Positions 9,305-18,905 of a stretch of DNA of 64,000 bases are shown piece by piece (position 1 is the first letter of the stretch; the number at the start of each line of letters is the position of its first letter). The notes beneath the pieces were generated by a model. The model did not search any database. It was given only the letters and a program-made list of their open reading frames with translations, and had not been told where the DNA came from. The stretch is from Rhodothermaceae bacterium (GTDB lineage Bacteria; Bacteroidota; Rhodothermia; Rhodothermales; Bin80). Made by a program: the position numbers and the translations under genes. The stretch is taken from assembly GCA_009838195.1 (NCBI GenBank), contig VXSC01000047.1, forward strand, positions 267,848 through 331,847, in the 5' to 3' direction.

Positions 9305-9323
9305 GAGGTGATCAACTCACCTC
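9305..9323. terminator. Hairpin after the HNH gene (candidate bidirectional terminator)
   Basis: A perfect 7-bp stem (GAGGTGA / TCACCTC) with a 5-base loop starts four bases after the HNH stop codon. No uridine run follows on the plus strand; on the minus strand the stem is followed by AATTTA. It lies between convergent genes (HNH rightward, TonB receptor leftward ending at 9459), so it may end transcription from either side. A very similar hairpin lies at 50495-50513. Confidence 0.4.
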
Positions 9324-9458
9324 CAGTTGGCAGAGATCGTATCAACTAGTTGTGATTGGAAGGAAGACGAGAGTTTTCGAAGTCTTGCAACTGCCGTGCG
9401 AGTGGATTTGGCGGAAGGGCTGCAAACGGCCAGTATTCCGTTTGATGCACCAAACTCA

Positions 9459-12299
9459 TCAATAGAGATGCGATGTAATTCGCAAATACAGGCCCGTTCC
9501 GTTCGGATCAATTGGGGAACTGCGGGGGGCAAGATTTCCCTGTCGGAGACTTTCCTGAATATGTGCTTTGCGAACGACGTCAAACACGTTACTGATACCA
9601 AAAGTAATCGTCCAGGAATCATGAGGAGCATATCCGATTTCGGCATCAAGAATCCAGGAGCTCGGAAATTCATCCAGAACCTCCACCCCGTCTATGCGAC
9701 AAGTAGAACTGCCGAAGCGGCAATGCTGCCAACTGTCAAACCAGTTTACACGTAGCAATCCAGACCACTGGTTCGCTACCTGCCGGTAAGTCACCACGAT
9801 GCGGTGTCTTGGATTCAGGCGTTCAAGCTCAATCCGTCGCTGGCGAGTAAGCAAGCCAAGCGTCAGGGGATTCTCGAGGGTTTCACCCAGAAAACTGGTG
9901 ATCTGCCTAGGAGATGTAAAATGAGTAAGTTCTGTAGCTGTCCAGTTCCATGCAATGCTCCCAAAAGAAGCATGCGTACGGCTCCACTCATGCTCCCCCG
10001 CCAATAAAAGATCCAATCCATTGGTGCGGGTGCTGAAATCGTTCGAATAAAATCGGACTTCACGGATGTTGGTAACTCCTCCCAATAGATCCTTCGAATC
10101 TATAATCTGCACGATCTCGTCCGTGATTGGAATATTGCCCGTAAGCGAAAGCCGATCCTCAAATTTGATATTGAAAAAGTCAGCCGTCAGCGTGAGTCCT
10201 TCTCGAAGCTCGACAACCAACCCTGACGATATACTGCGTGCGAGCTCGGGTGTCAGAAGTTCGCCTCCCAATGCTTCTGCAATTGGATGCGTTGACGGTA
10301 AGAGGCCCACCTCAATGAGTCCTTTTTCTTTTGAAAATCCGGTCGTTCGGAAGACATTCAGATTCGCTTGTCCGGGAGTCGGCGCACGGAATCCCGTACT
10401 CGCCGCCGCACGTAACGAAATTCGATCAGTTGCCCGATAAAGAACTGCTGCCTTCCCATTGAGTGTTCCTCCAAAATCAGTGGTATAGTTTTCGTACCGC
10501 ACCGCAACATTGCCCAAGAATCGCTGAGTAAGATCCGCCTCGGCATCAACGTAAACAGCAATGTTCGGGCGTATCCATCGACCGGCGAAGATCGGATTCA
10601 GACCCTGATACCCATTCGCTCCAACGCTGAACCCTTGATCTGCATAGGGACCCACTTGCCAGGAAAGTGGGTCTCCAGCACGGCTCTCAAAAATTTCCGT
10701 GCGCCAGGTTGCCCCCCAAGCCAAGTTAATCGGGGAAGAAAGTTGCCGAATCGCTAAAGGAATTGAGAAAGCTGCAGATACCTCCGCTTCCTGCTGAAAA
10801 TATGAGCGGGGCTTAAATGAATTCGGCGTGTCCGGGCCAAAAGAAGCGTTGACCGAATTATACAGGAAATAATCAATCAGACTCCGTGCACCGCTTACAC
10901 TGACATCCCAGTTCAGTCCATCCTGTCGCCCTCCACGTAAACCTGTTACGAGACTAAGATCATAAACATCTCCCCCGAACCGGGGCGTAAATCCGCCCGG
11001 AAACATCTCGTTGAACAAAAAGCATTCACCCTTGAATTCTGAGATAAATGCCTGGACTTCCTGATTTGAAGCATTCAGTCCCGGTAATCTGTCATCATTT
11101 TTGCAGTCGGGACCCTGATCCGGTTTCAGGTCAATGACTGCACGCTCCGTACCAAAACGAAATACACTGGTGCGAGCGGTTTCCGTACCGGGTGCACGGA
11201 AAAAAAAGCCATATTCTTCAGTTCTTCGTCCACCGCCACCAAAGGCATAGGCTCGGATCCTGGGGGTTACATCCAGTCCAGCATTAAAGAACCCGATGAT
11301 GCTATGGCTTACTTCAGGACTTCCCCAAATCTGGGCAGGATTATTTACGGGGTAACCCCGCTCGGTCAGTACTCCTGCATCTTCGCGTTGGACACTCCGA
11401 ACTGTCGACTGTACATCCCTGTACTCGGCACTTAGATTCAAAAAACCGTTCCTGGGTAAAGAAAATCCCGCATTCGTCGCCAGATGGACATAGCGCCCGT
11501 CTCCTCTTGAATATTGTCCCGTCCGTAAAAGGGAACGTACCCCCTGTTGATCTTCCCGTAGTTGCAGATTGAACACACCAGCTACAGCATCGGCACCGTA
11601 CTGGGCCGTCGCACCATCGCGGAGAATCTCCAATTGACGCAAGGCAATTGTGGGAACCATATTGAGATCTGGTCCCTGTGCTCCTTTATTCAGAGAGCTT
11701 CCAGAAAGTGCAATGGAGGCGGATCGATGACGTCGCTTGCCGTTTACCAGTACAATCACGTTATCGGTGGGCAGGCCGCGCAGCGTAGCTGGGCGCACAA
11801 TGGCGGCTTCATCACCCGTATAGCTCTGAAGATTATAAGATGGGATCTGTGAGCGTAGGATCTGATCTACGTCCGTCGTAGCAAGTGATTGAAGATCCGA
11901 AACTCCAAGTACATCAACCGGCACTGCAGAGTCTTTCAGGAGTCTGGGCTGGCGCCGAGAGCCCACAATGACAACTTCATCTAAACCGAAGATCGCCGGC
12001 ATCAAGATGACATTGATCTCCTCTGTGTTTGAAGACAGGACCACCTCCTGCGTTTGATATCCGATAAATCGGAATACAAGCGTCGCGTCAGAAGTCGGGA
12101 CCTGAAGCGTATAGCTTCCATCCACGGCGGCTGTGGTTCCGAGTGTGGTCCCGCGAACCGCTATAGTCACTCCCGGCAAAGGTGTAGCGGTCTCCCCATC
12201 GGTAACTGTACCTCGGACCGTTACCTGTGAACTTGCAACAGATGCCGTACCAAGAAATGCCAACAAAAAGAGCCCAAAATATCTAGCCGCTACCGTCAT
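9459..12299 (-). CDS. TonB-dependent outer-membrane receptor
   Basis: 946 residues. A signal peptide (about 1-25) ends in SVASSQ. Then comes a carboxypeptidase-regulatory-like domain (about 26-110: VRGTVTDGETATPLPGVTIAVRG...), a plug domain (about 120-235) with RGLPTDNVIVLVNGKRR and LRDGATAQYGADAVAGV, and a 22-strand-type barrel to the C-terminus. TonB receptors of this kind import siderophores, cobalamin, oligosaccharides or other large solutes across the outer membrane. No SusD-like partner is adjacent, so this is not a classical SusCD pair, and the plug resembles non-Sus receptors. The gene stands alone between the HNH gene and the LRR gene. The substrate is unknown. Confidence 0.92.
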   Translation of the reverse strand: MTVAARYFGLFLLAFLGTASVASSQVTVRGTVTDGETATPLPGVTIAVRGTTLGTTAAVDGSYTLQVPTSDATLVFRFIGYQTQEVVLSSNTEEINVILMPAIFGLDEVVIVGSRRQPRLLKDSAVPVDVLGVSDLQSLATTDVDQILRSQIPSYNLQSYTGDEAAIVRPATLRGLPTDNVIVLVNGKRRHRSASIALSGSSLNKGAQGPDLNMVPTIALRQLEILRDGATAQYGADAVAGVFNLQLREDQQGVRSLLRTGQYSRGDGRYVHLATNAGFSLPRNGFLNLSAEYRDVQSTVRSVQREDAGVLTERGYPVNNPAQIWGSPEVSHSIIGFFNAGLDVTPRIRAYAFGGGGRRTEEYGFFFRAPGTETARTSVFRFGTERAVIDLKPDQGPDCKNDDRLPGLNASNQEVQAFISEFKGECFLFNEMFPGGFTPRFGGDVYDLSLVTGLRGGRQDGLNWDVSVSGARSLIDYFLYNSVNASFGPDTPNSFKPRSYFQQEAEVSAAFSIPLAIRQLSSPINLAWGATWRTEIFESRAGDPLSWQVGPYADQGFSVGANGYQGLNPIFAGRWIRPNIAVYVDAEADLTQRFLGNVAVRYENYTTDFGGTLNGKAAVLYRATDRISLRAAASTGFRAPTPGQANLNVFRTTGFSKEKGLIEVGLLPSTHPIAEALGGELLTPELARSISSGLVVELREGLTLTADFFNIKFEDRLSLTGNIPITDEIVQIIDSKDLLGGVTNIREVRFYSNDFSTRTNGLDLLLAGEHEWSRTHASFGSIAWNWTATELTHFTSPRQITSFLGETLENPLTLGLLTRQRRIELERLNPRHRIVVTYRQVANQWSGLLRVNWFDSWQHCRFGSSTCRIDGVEVLDEFPSSWILDAEIGYAPHDSWTITFGISNVFDVVRKAHIQESLRQGNLAPRSSPIDPNGTGLYLRITSHLY

Positions 12300-12663
12300 T
12301 TTCTAGTCGGGAATGAAGGATGAGTGGAAGAAAGGTATATACCACGCTACCAGGTATACTTTGTATTCTTTAGCTACAGATTACAATTAGGACAAATTCC
12401 CCAGGAAGCGTCCATGATTTATCGTAGCCACGCCATGACCGGCCTTGGACTACAAACTTCTTTGGAGTGTTCCTGTGTCTACACACCGGGGACATCCAGT
12501 TATGCCTGGAAATGCACACCCTCCGCCAGATTTGACCAATGCATACCTTGCCCCTGAATTTGCTCCAGTGCCAGGCTTGATGGCATAGCCCGCTGATTCA
12601 TTCACATCATTCGAATTCCCAACAACTCAGAAATATGGCGGTAAGAGAAGAACACAGGTTCCC
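12300..12663. promoter_or_regulatory. Divergent intergenic region, TonB receptor / LRR protein
   Basis: 364 bp between divergent genes, presumably holding both promoters. A 10-bp perfect palindrome GGTATATACC lies at 12334-12343, close to the TonB receptor start, followed 9 bp later by a related GGTATAC; this could be an operator. A 77-codon open frame here (12324-12557, plus) shows no coding features and is not called. Nothing else was recognised. Confidence 0.3.
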
Positions 12664-14640
12664 ATGCGTATGACCCGTGTCGCCCCCTTGATCCTTGTCC
12701 TTGCAGTTTCTCATGCAACGGCTACACACGCACAATTCTTGGGATGTCCCCTGATTGATCAGATTACTTTGGAGGACTGTCAGGTTCTGGAAAAACTATT
12801 CTACGATACCGATGGATTCAACTGGCGGAATGTGCGCGGATGGCTTCGAACGAATCAGCCGTGTGACTGGTACGGGATCACTTGTCAATCGTCTGCCTGG
12901 CCCAGAGATATCATACATATTGATCTGTCTGGAAACGACCTCACCGGTACACTTCCGGGAGACCTGGCTTTCCTTTCAGAATTGCGATCAATCCGCATTG
13001 ACAATACTGGTCCGGGGGTCCGCCAGAAAAAATTGATCAATCAGATCCCGGCGTCACTCGGAGATCTGGAACACCTAGAAGTTCTATTGCTCGGCAATAA
13101 TGCCTTTTCCGGTACGATCCCGGTGGAACTGGGAAACCTGACCAACCTTCGTGAACTGAGTCTGGGAGACAATAAACTGGAAGGCTCCGTACCCGAAAGA
13201 TTCGGACAACTCACACAGCTACAGCACCTGGATCTCCGTGGAAACAACTTCGGCGGAGCTATCCCCGATTCCTTCCGTCACCTCATCAAACTTGAACATC
13301 TCGACCTGAGTCAGAACCTCTTTAACGGCAATCTTCCAACCTGGCTGGGAGACCTGAACGCGCTCAAGTTTCTTGATGTCAGCAATAACATGTTTTCTGG
13401 AACCCTGCCCGAAGAATTGATTCAACTGGATCAGCTCGTATGGCTCTCACTTGCCAACAATGATCTGGAAGGGGCGCTTTCTCTAAAAACGGCTACGTAC
13501 GCCGCCGGGATTACCAATTGCCACCTGGAAGGCAATCACATTTGCATTCCAGATGCACCCCCCTATGCGGACCTTCATCAGGTTTGTTCACTCTCGCAGC
13601 AAAGTACATGCAAAGTATGCCGGGGTTCAGATTGCCAAAGCCTCGAATCTGTATACTATGAGACCAGTGGGGCCTCTTGGATACAAAGTGAGGGATGGCT
13701 TGCCAGCTCAGATCCATGTGACTGGCATGGCATAAGCTGCCACAATGAAGCGATCACCAGCATTGTCCTGGCGGATAACGATCTTACGGGAGATCTGCCC
13801 CAAGCCTTTTCATCTCTACGAAACCTCCAAGTACTCAACCTCTCGAAAAACACCCTTCAGGGGAATATTCCTCAAGAATATGCCGGACTGAGTCAACTCG
13901 TGGCCCTTGACCTCAGCAACAACGAACTCACCGGAATACTGCCCTTGGAAGTGGCAGCACTCGGCGCGACGTTAAATGAGTGTAACCTGTCAGATAATGC
14001 TGGACTCTGCCTACCTGATACTGCTTCGTATGCAGCACTGAATGCAAACCCGATCTGTCAATTGCCATTGCGCAAAGATTGCCTGGGCTATGACTTTGTC
14101 GTGTTCAGTGAGTTGCGTGCGATCCTAGGGGAACGGTCTGTTCAACTTGTATGGTCGACAACCCAGTCATCGGTTGGAATTACATTTGTGATTGAGCGCA
14201 TTGAGCCACTTGAAATTCTTGCTGAAGTGTCTGGAAATGCACAAGTGCCGGGTAGCTTTGTCCACACCATTGACAACCTGGACCCTGGACAGTATTCATT
14301 CCAAATCCGGCAGGTCACCGCATCCGGTGCCTACAGAGTCTCCGAGCCCATCACCGTTGAACTCTATGCGGAAGACCTGGTGATCTACGCCCCCTATCCA
14401 AATCCCTTCTCCGCCGAGACTGTACTGGAGTTTACGTCTGGAACATCTGGATCGGTCGAAATCGTATTGTACGACCTTGTGGGGCGCCGAATCCAGACAC
14501 TTTTCAGTGGAACACCTGCACTGCACCAGCGCACACGCATTATACTCGACACGAAAGGCCTGCCCAGCGGAACCTACTTCATTCACAGCTTCCTTGACGG
14601 TCGCCCGATCTCCTCAGAGCAAGTCTCACGCATCCGGTAA
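12664..14640 (+). CDS. Secreted leucine-rich-repeat protein with T9SS C-terminal sorting domain
   Basis: 658 residues. A signal peptide (about 1-24) ends in ATHAQ. Two modules each start with a plant-type LRR N-cap: CDWYGITC (about 67-74) followed by roughly eight LRRs (LxxLxLxxNxxxGxIPxxLGxL pattern, to about 290), and CDWHGISC (about 350) followed by about four LRRs. Around 480-560 lies a beta-sandwich-like segment, and residues from about 575 (YPNPFSAETVLEF ... DLVGRRIQ ... GLPSGTYFIH) match the type A T9SS sorting domain. The protein is therefore predicted to cross the outer membrane by T9SS and be anchored or released at the surface, for adhesion or protein binding. The convergent neighbour's stop codon directly abuts this one. 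Confidence 0.92.
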   Translation: MRMTRVAPLILVLAVSHATATHAQFLGCPLIDQITLEDCQVLEKLFYDTDGFNWRNVRGWLRTNQPCDWYGITCQSSAWPRDIIHIDLSGNDLTGTLPGDLAFLSELRSIRIDNTGPGVRQKKLINQIPASLGDLEHLEVLLLGNNAFSGTIPVELGNLTNLRELSLGDNKLEGSVPERFGQLTQLQHLDLRGNNFGGAIPDSFRHLIKLEHLDLSQNLFNGNLPTWLGDLNALKFLDVSNNMFSGTLPEELIQLDQLVWLSLANNDLEGALSLKTATYAAGITNCHLEGNHICIPDAPPYADLHQVCSLSQQSTCKVCRGSDCQSLESVYYETSGASWIQSEGWLASSDPCDWHGISCHNEAITSIVLADNDLTGDLPQAFSSLRNLQVLNLSKNTLQGNIPQEYAGLSQLVALDLSNNELTGILPLEVAALGATLNECNLSDNAGLCLPDTASYAALNANPICQLPLRKDCLGYDFVVFSELRAILGERSVQLVWSTTQSSVGITFVIERIEPLEILAEVSGNAQVPGSFVHTIDNLDPGQYSFQIRQVTASGAYRVSEPITVELYAEDLVIYAPYPNPFSAETVLEFTSGTSGSVEIVLYDLVGRRIQTLFSGTPALHQRTRIILDTKGLPSGTYFIHSFLDGRPISSEQVSRIR

Positions 14641-15876
14641 TTATTTCCCGGACAACATCCTGTGAATAACCTCTTCTACTTTGTCTGGTCGTTCGTGATG
14701 GATGTAGGAGCCATGATCCAGGGTCACATGCGTGCCCATGGGCATCTTCTCCACCCACGAAGCATGAAACCTGCTCCATGCCTCGCGCCCTTCTCGAGAC
14801 TCCCCAATCCAACTAGTAGGATCAGACACGCGTTCTGCCGTCAAGATCACGGTGGGCACCGAAGGTGCAGACGACAACCCTGGATCCACCTGCTCGTCAA
14901 TTATTTCGGCATAAATCTTGAACTCCTGGCCTGTTCCTCCCGGCAACATAGACTGAAAGCGTTTGACACGACCCCAGTATGACTGCCACGCCTCTACATC
15001 CAGCCCCTTCCATATCTCGGCCTGCTTTTCGTGGTCAGGGTCAATGAGAACCAGGCCGCGCACCTGTTCGGTATATAAATCCACAAACCGACGGGCAATA
15101 AATGCACCCTCTGCGTGAGCCACAAGCAAATAAGGCGCGGGAGCATTGATACTCTGCAACAAGTCTCTCAGCTCAGATGCCATCTGATCCAGAGTACGGG
15201 GCATGGAGGATATCTTTGATAAACCCAGACCGGGCCGATCATACGCAACCGTGCGAAGATTCTGTGCCAGATTCTGGTGAAGTACCTCCCAAGTGGTAAG
15301 GTTATCCCCCAACCCTGCAATTAGCACCACCGTCTCTGGACCCGTACCTGCATCAATATAATTCACATCAAGGCCGTTCAGCACCGCGGTACTCCCCTTC
15401 GGATAGGCTTCCCCTAGCCGCCATTCTTCGGGCTCCGAATCCGTACCCTCCTGCAGCCCGGAAATATTTCTGAACGTCATCTCATCCAGAGTTAACGCGT
15501 CTCTGTCGGAGCCGGGAGGTGCCATGATCGCCCCTCCATAACCTCCCCACGGATCTGCACATACACCATGATACACCCCGTCGGGAAGACGTGCCAACGT
15601 ACATGGCAACTCGAACGAGGGCTCCCATACAAAGAACAGGCTGTCTGCACTTACCCGTACATCTCTGAACTGAAAGGGGCCATATTCCTCCACCACAAGC
15701 GTGATCTGCAAACCATCATCCTCGTTCCGAACCTTATAGGTCACCTCCATGGTCCGACCGTTCCAATGAATAATCCGCCCGACCCAGTCCCCATCCTGAA
15801 TGATCTGGGACTCTGCCCCAAAACTTGAACTAACCGCTATCGCGACAATCAGTAGTACTCGCTTCCACATATTCAT
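14641..15876 (-). CDS. Exported alpha/beta hydrolase-fold protein lacking the nucleophile serine
   Basis: 411 residues from the ATG at 15876; an upstream in-frame ATG at 15993 would bury the signal peptide, so the start before MNMWKRVLLIVAIAVSSSFG is preferred. It overlaps the TPR gene by 47 bp. After the signal peptide is a beta-rich domain (about 25-145), then an alpha/beta hydrolase domain from about 170 (LIAGLGDN oxyanion region, YDRPGLG). The nucleophile elbow, normally GHSxG, reads AHAEG, with Ala255 encoded by GCA at 15112-15114. A C-terminal acid region (TAERVSD) and the histidine segment (SYIHHERPD) remain. The fold call is firm; hydrolase activity is doubtful. It ends the ASPIC-UnbV/TPR gene run. 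Confidence 0.85.
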   Translation of the reverse strand: MNMWKRVLLIVAIAVSSSFGAESQIIQDGDWVGRIIHWNGRTMEVTYKVRNEDDGLQITLVVEEYGPFQFRDVRVSADSLFFVWEPSFELPCTLARLPDGVYHGVCADPWGGYGGAIMAPPGSDRDALTLDEMTFRNISGLQEGTDSEPEEWRLGEAYPKGSTAVLNGLDVNYIDAGTGPETVVLIAGLGDNLTTWEVLHQNLAQNLRTVAYDRPGLGLSKISSMPRTLDQMASELRDLLQSINAPAPYLLVAHAEGAFIARRFVDLYTEQVRGLVLIDPDHEKQAEIWKGLDVEAWQSYWGRVKRFQSMLPGGTGQEFKIYAEIIDEQVDPGLSSAPSVPTVILTAERVSDPTSWIGESREGREAWSRFHASWVEKMPMGTHVTLDHGSYIHHERPDKVEEVIHRMLSGK

Positions 15877-17200
15877 TTTGATCCATTGTATCGAGCTGTT
15901 CCAGATAGTTTTGAGCAGCAGTGTTTCGTGGCTCTCTTTCCAGGAGTTCCGTCCACACAGTGCGCGCCTCGTCAAACCTGCTCCCCTGCGCATATACGAT
16001 TCCTAAATTCAGTCTGGCTGCACTCAAATCCGGGTCTGCCCGCAAGATTGCTTCAAATCTCCTGGCCGCCTCGCTCAGATCCCCACACTCCATATAAAGC
16101 GTGGCAAGGTTCGTTTGCATATACAGCGCAAGCCCCGGGGGAACTTGAATCGTCAGCCCATTCTTATACGCCTCAATCGCACGGCCGTACCTCTTGGACT
16201 CCCGAAGTCGATTCCCCAGTTCGATCCAGTTGGCCGGTGAAGTGGGATCATTATTGATCGCATTCTGAGCTTCATTAACACGCTGCTGGAGTTGCTGGGC
16301 TTCATCCGCCCGTGCAAAATAAGTCTCCGCCTCCGCCTCTCGCCCGAGCCGCATGTAGACTTGTCCGAGATTGAATTGTGCGCCGTGATGCCATGTCCAT
16401 TCTTTCGCTACAGGCTCAAGATAGGGGAGTGCTGCTTCAGCGGAGTCGAGTCGAAAGTACTGCGTCCCCACGATATATTGATAGTCCAAATCATCCGGGC
16501 GTAGTTTGAGACCATTCAAAGACGCCTCCAGTGCACCTTCCAGATCCCCGGTTTCCTCCAGCAGTTGCCCAAGCCACATATAGGTTGTCGTATGTTCCGG
16601 ATCCAACGATAATGCCTGTTCATACGCAGCCTCCGCGCTATCTGGCACACCAATCCTGGCATAGGCTCGACCCAATTCATGATAGAGAGCAGTGGTCGGG
16701 CCAACTTCAAGTTCCTCTTCCAGATAATAATTTATTGCATCACGGAGCTTCCCCCGACGGAAGCTGTTCAGCCCCATATCGAATCGCGCACCCGCATACT
16801 CCGGGTCAATCTCCAGGACGACCTGATAGGCAGCCTGTGCCACCTGCAACTGATTGAGCTGCGTGTAGATCTTGCCCCGTAAAAAGTGAAGATCAGCCAG
16901 ATCCGGCACAAAGGCTTCTGCACTGTCCGTGTAGGCCAGCGCCAACTCATACACCCCTCGGGAAAATGCCCCTTCTGCCTCAACCATGTACCTGCCAACC
17001 CGCGGAGAGAGGCTGTTCCGCTGCTTCTGGGCAATCCCGACCGGTTCACGGCAACCGGATACCAAGATAAACAGGCAAAGCAAAAGGATGCCTGTCGCAC
17101 CCTTGTAGGCCTGCCGGGCTCCATGTGTAGAATTCCATGACTTCAGTGCTGCCCCAGCGGCTTCTTCTCCCGCTGAATATGTGCTCTTTTCTACTTGCAT
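15830..17200 (-). CDS. TPR-repeat lipoprotein
   Basis: 456 residues. A hydrophobic segment ends in lipobox LVSGC (Cys50). The ATG at 17200 leaves an unusually long hydrophilic N-region of about 32 residues, so a later non-ATG start is possible. From about residue 70 to the end the protein is a chain of tetratricopeptide repeats, for example LYHELGRAYARIGVPDSAEAAYEQALSLDP and ARLNLGIVYAQGSRFDEARTVWTELLEREP. TPRs act as protein-protein scaffolds. The gene starts 25 bp after the third ASPIC-UnbV gene and overlaps the hydrolase gene, so it probably belongs to one operon and may tether partners at the envelope. Confidence 0.88.
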   Translation of the reverse strand: MQVEKSTYSAGEEAAGAALKSWNSTHGARQAYKGATGILLLCLFILVSGCREPVGIAQKQRNSLSPRVGRYMVEAEGAFSRGVYELALAYTDSAEAFVPDLADLHFLRGKIYTQLNQLQVAQAAYQVVLEIDPEYAGARFDMGLNSFRRGKLRDAINYYLEEELEVGPTTALYHELGRAYARIGVPDSAEAAYEQALSLDPEHTTTYMWLGQLLEETGDLEGALEASLNGLKLRPDDLDYQYIVGTQYFRLDSAEAALPYLEPVAKEWTWHHGAQFNLGQVYMRLGREAEAETYFARADEAQQLQQRVNEAQNAINNDPTSPANWIELGNRLRESKRYGRAIEAYKNGLTIQVPPGLALYMQTNLATLYMECGDLSEAARRFEAILRADPDLSAARLNLGIVYAQGSRFDEARTVWTELLEREPRNTAAQNYLEQLDTMDQNEYVEASTTDCRDSG

Positions 17201-17225
17201 CGATGGCTTGGTAAGATGATACCGT

Positions 17226-18905
17226 CTATGATCCTTCCACCAGTGTAATCGTTCCGGCTGGTATGGCGGTGCGGCTCATGAAACCGCCGTTTGGCCATCG
17301 CACCTCCAATGAATCCACGGACTCCGCCACGCCCAGACCAAACAATGGCCACCGTTGGCTCTGGGAAAGATAACTCGTACCGGTCCGCACATAGCGCTCC
17401 TGCCACTTCCCATTGACATGTACACGAACAAGGCTCCCGACCGCATCCCGATTGCTCTCGGAGCCGACTAACTTTACGGTCAGTGAATTCCCGTAGGACG
17501 TATCATTTCGCCAGAGGTGTGCGGGTCCACCATTCTCCGTGATGAGCAGATCTGGATCCCCGTCCTGATCATAGTCTGCCCACGCCGCCCCCCGGGCCAA
17601 CATGAATTCTGAGAGAACACCGGTCGGCTCCGCCTCGGAAAACCGCCCCTCTCCCTCATTGACATACAGCTGCGACCGCTGCCGGAAGGTAACCCCTTCT
17701 TCCACCTCTCCAATATCCTCTGTAATGTGGCCATTAGCAGTGACTAAATCCAGGTCTTCATCAAGATCAAAATCAGCCAGCAACAGTCCAAAGGTCAGTG
17801 TACGCAGGCTGGGCCGTCCGATTTGGGAAACCGCGGCCCGTTCGGTAAAGATTCCGTTGCCCAAATGTCGGTAGACACCCACCATTTCGCCTGAAAAATG
17901 TCCTATGAATACCGTCTCTCCACCGGTATGGTCCACCACGCCAATATCAATTCCCATTCCGGCGCGTGCACGCCCGGTTTCATCGAACGCAATCCCACTG
18001 ACCACGCCCTTCTCAATAAACGTCCCATCCCCCTGGTTTTCAAACAGGAGATCCCGCTGAGTATCATTCGCAACAATCAAATCCGGCCATCCATCCCGGT
18101 TGTAGTCCATAGCCGCAGCCCCAAGCGTTTTGCCGGGCAAACCGACAAAATCATCTGACCTCTCTTCAAATGTACCGTCCCCTCGATTCCGGTAATAGCG
18201 TCCCGAGATTCCCTCATACTGCTCCGGGGTGCAATAGGATTTCTTATCCCCTACCCGTGTGCAGTAAATATCCTCTTCAGGAGTCCAGTAAACATAATTC
18301 CCGATGTATAAATCCAGAAATCCATCTCGATCCGCATCCAGAAACACACTGGCACTGCTCCACTCGCTATATCCTCCCAGTCCTGCTTCCTGACTGACTT
18401 CGCGAAAAACTCCTCCTTCATTGCGAAGCAGAAGATTCTCATACAACGCGGTCACAAATACATCGGGGTCGCCATCATTATCGTAATCTGCGACACTCAC
18501 ACCAAATGCATAGCTCTGAAGAGGTTGCAGACCAGCCTCTTGGGTCACTTCTGTGAATTGCCCGCCCCCGTTGCCGCGATACAGACGGATTGAGGGTTGT
18601 GAGATCGCTCCCTGCGTCGAAAACACACTGCCAGAGATCAACATAATATCCAGTATGTCATCGCCATCATAATCGAGAAAACCCCCTCCTGCCCCCATCG
18701 TCTCTGGAAACCATTTATCTCCAAAAGCTCCGGTTTCGTGCAGGAAGTCTCCCAGACCGGCAGACGCGGTCACATCCGTAAATACAATCGGGGGGGCCTG
18801 CTGGATCTCTTCTGAAATCTGCAGATCAGGGGTGGACTGACTGCATGCTCCGAAAACGAGAAGCAGGACCATCCCTCCAATTCGAATCATTCCCTTACAG
18901 TTCAT
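17226..18905 (-). CDS. FG-GAP / ASPIC-UnbV (CRTAC1-family) lipoprotein, copy 3
   Basis: 559 residues. The lipobox (VFGAC, about Cys20) predicts lipidation. FG-GAP/VCBS-type repeats with calcium-loop motifs (DYDGDDILDI, DYDNDGDPDVF, DADRDGFLDLY, DYDQDGDPDLL) form a predicted seven-bladed propeller, and the last 90 residues (SNRDAVGSLVRVHVNGKWQ ... TGTSYLSQSQRWPLFGLG) are an ASPIC-UnbV domain. A Cys pair (DIYC...SYCTPEQYEG) is conserved with the two paralogs upstream. Such proteins are common in Rhodothermota and Planctomycetes and are thought to be surface-binding proteins; the ligand is unknown. Its ATG overlaps the upstream paralog's end by 11 bp. Confidence 0.92.
   Translation of the reverse strand: MNCKGMIRIGGMVLLLVFGACSQSTPDLQISEEIQQAPPIVFTDVTASAGLGDFLHETGAFGDKWFPETMGAGGGFLDYDGDDILDIMLISGSVFSTQGAISQPSIRLYRGNGGGQFTEVTQEAGLQPLQSYAFGVSVADYDNDGDPDVFVTALYENLLLRNEGGVFREVSQEAGLGGYSEWSSASVFLDADRDGFLDLYIGNYVYWTPEEDIYCTRVGDKKSYCTPEQYEGISGRYYRNRGDGTFEERSDDFVGLPGKTLGAAAMDYNRDGWPDLIVANDTQRDLLFENQGDGTFIEKGVVSGIAFDETGRARAGMGIDIGVVDHTGGETVFIGHFSGEMVGVYRHLGNGIFTERAAVSQIGRPSLRTLTFGLLLADFDLDEDLDLVTANGHITEDIGEVEEGVTFRQRSQLYVNEGEGRFSEAEPTGVLSEFMLARGAAWADYDQDGDPDLLITENGGPAHLWRNDTSYGNSLTVKLVGSESNRDAVGSLVRVHVNGKWQERYVRTGTSYLSQSQRWPLFGLGVAESVDSLEVRWPNGGFMSRTAIPAGTITLVEGS

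Noticed and set aside
12324..12557. Plus-strand open frame of 77 codons upstream of the LRR gene
   Set aside because: No ribosome binding site, no recognisable domain, biased and erratic composition; it lies in a divergent promoter region.
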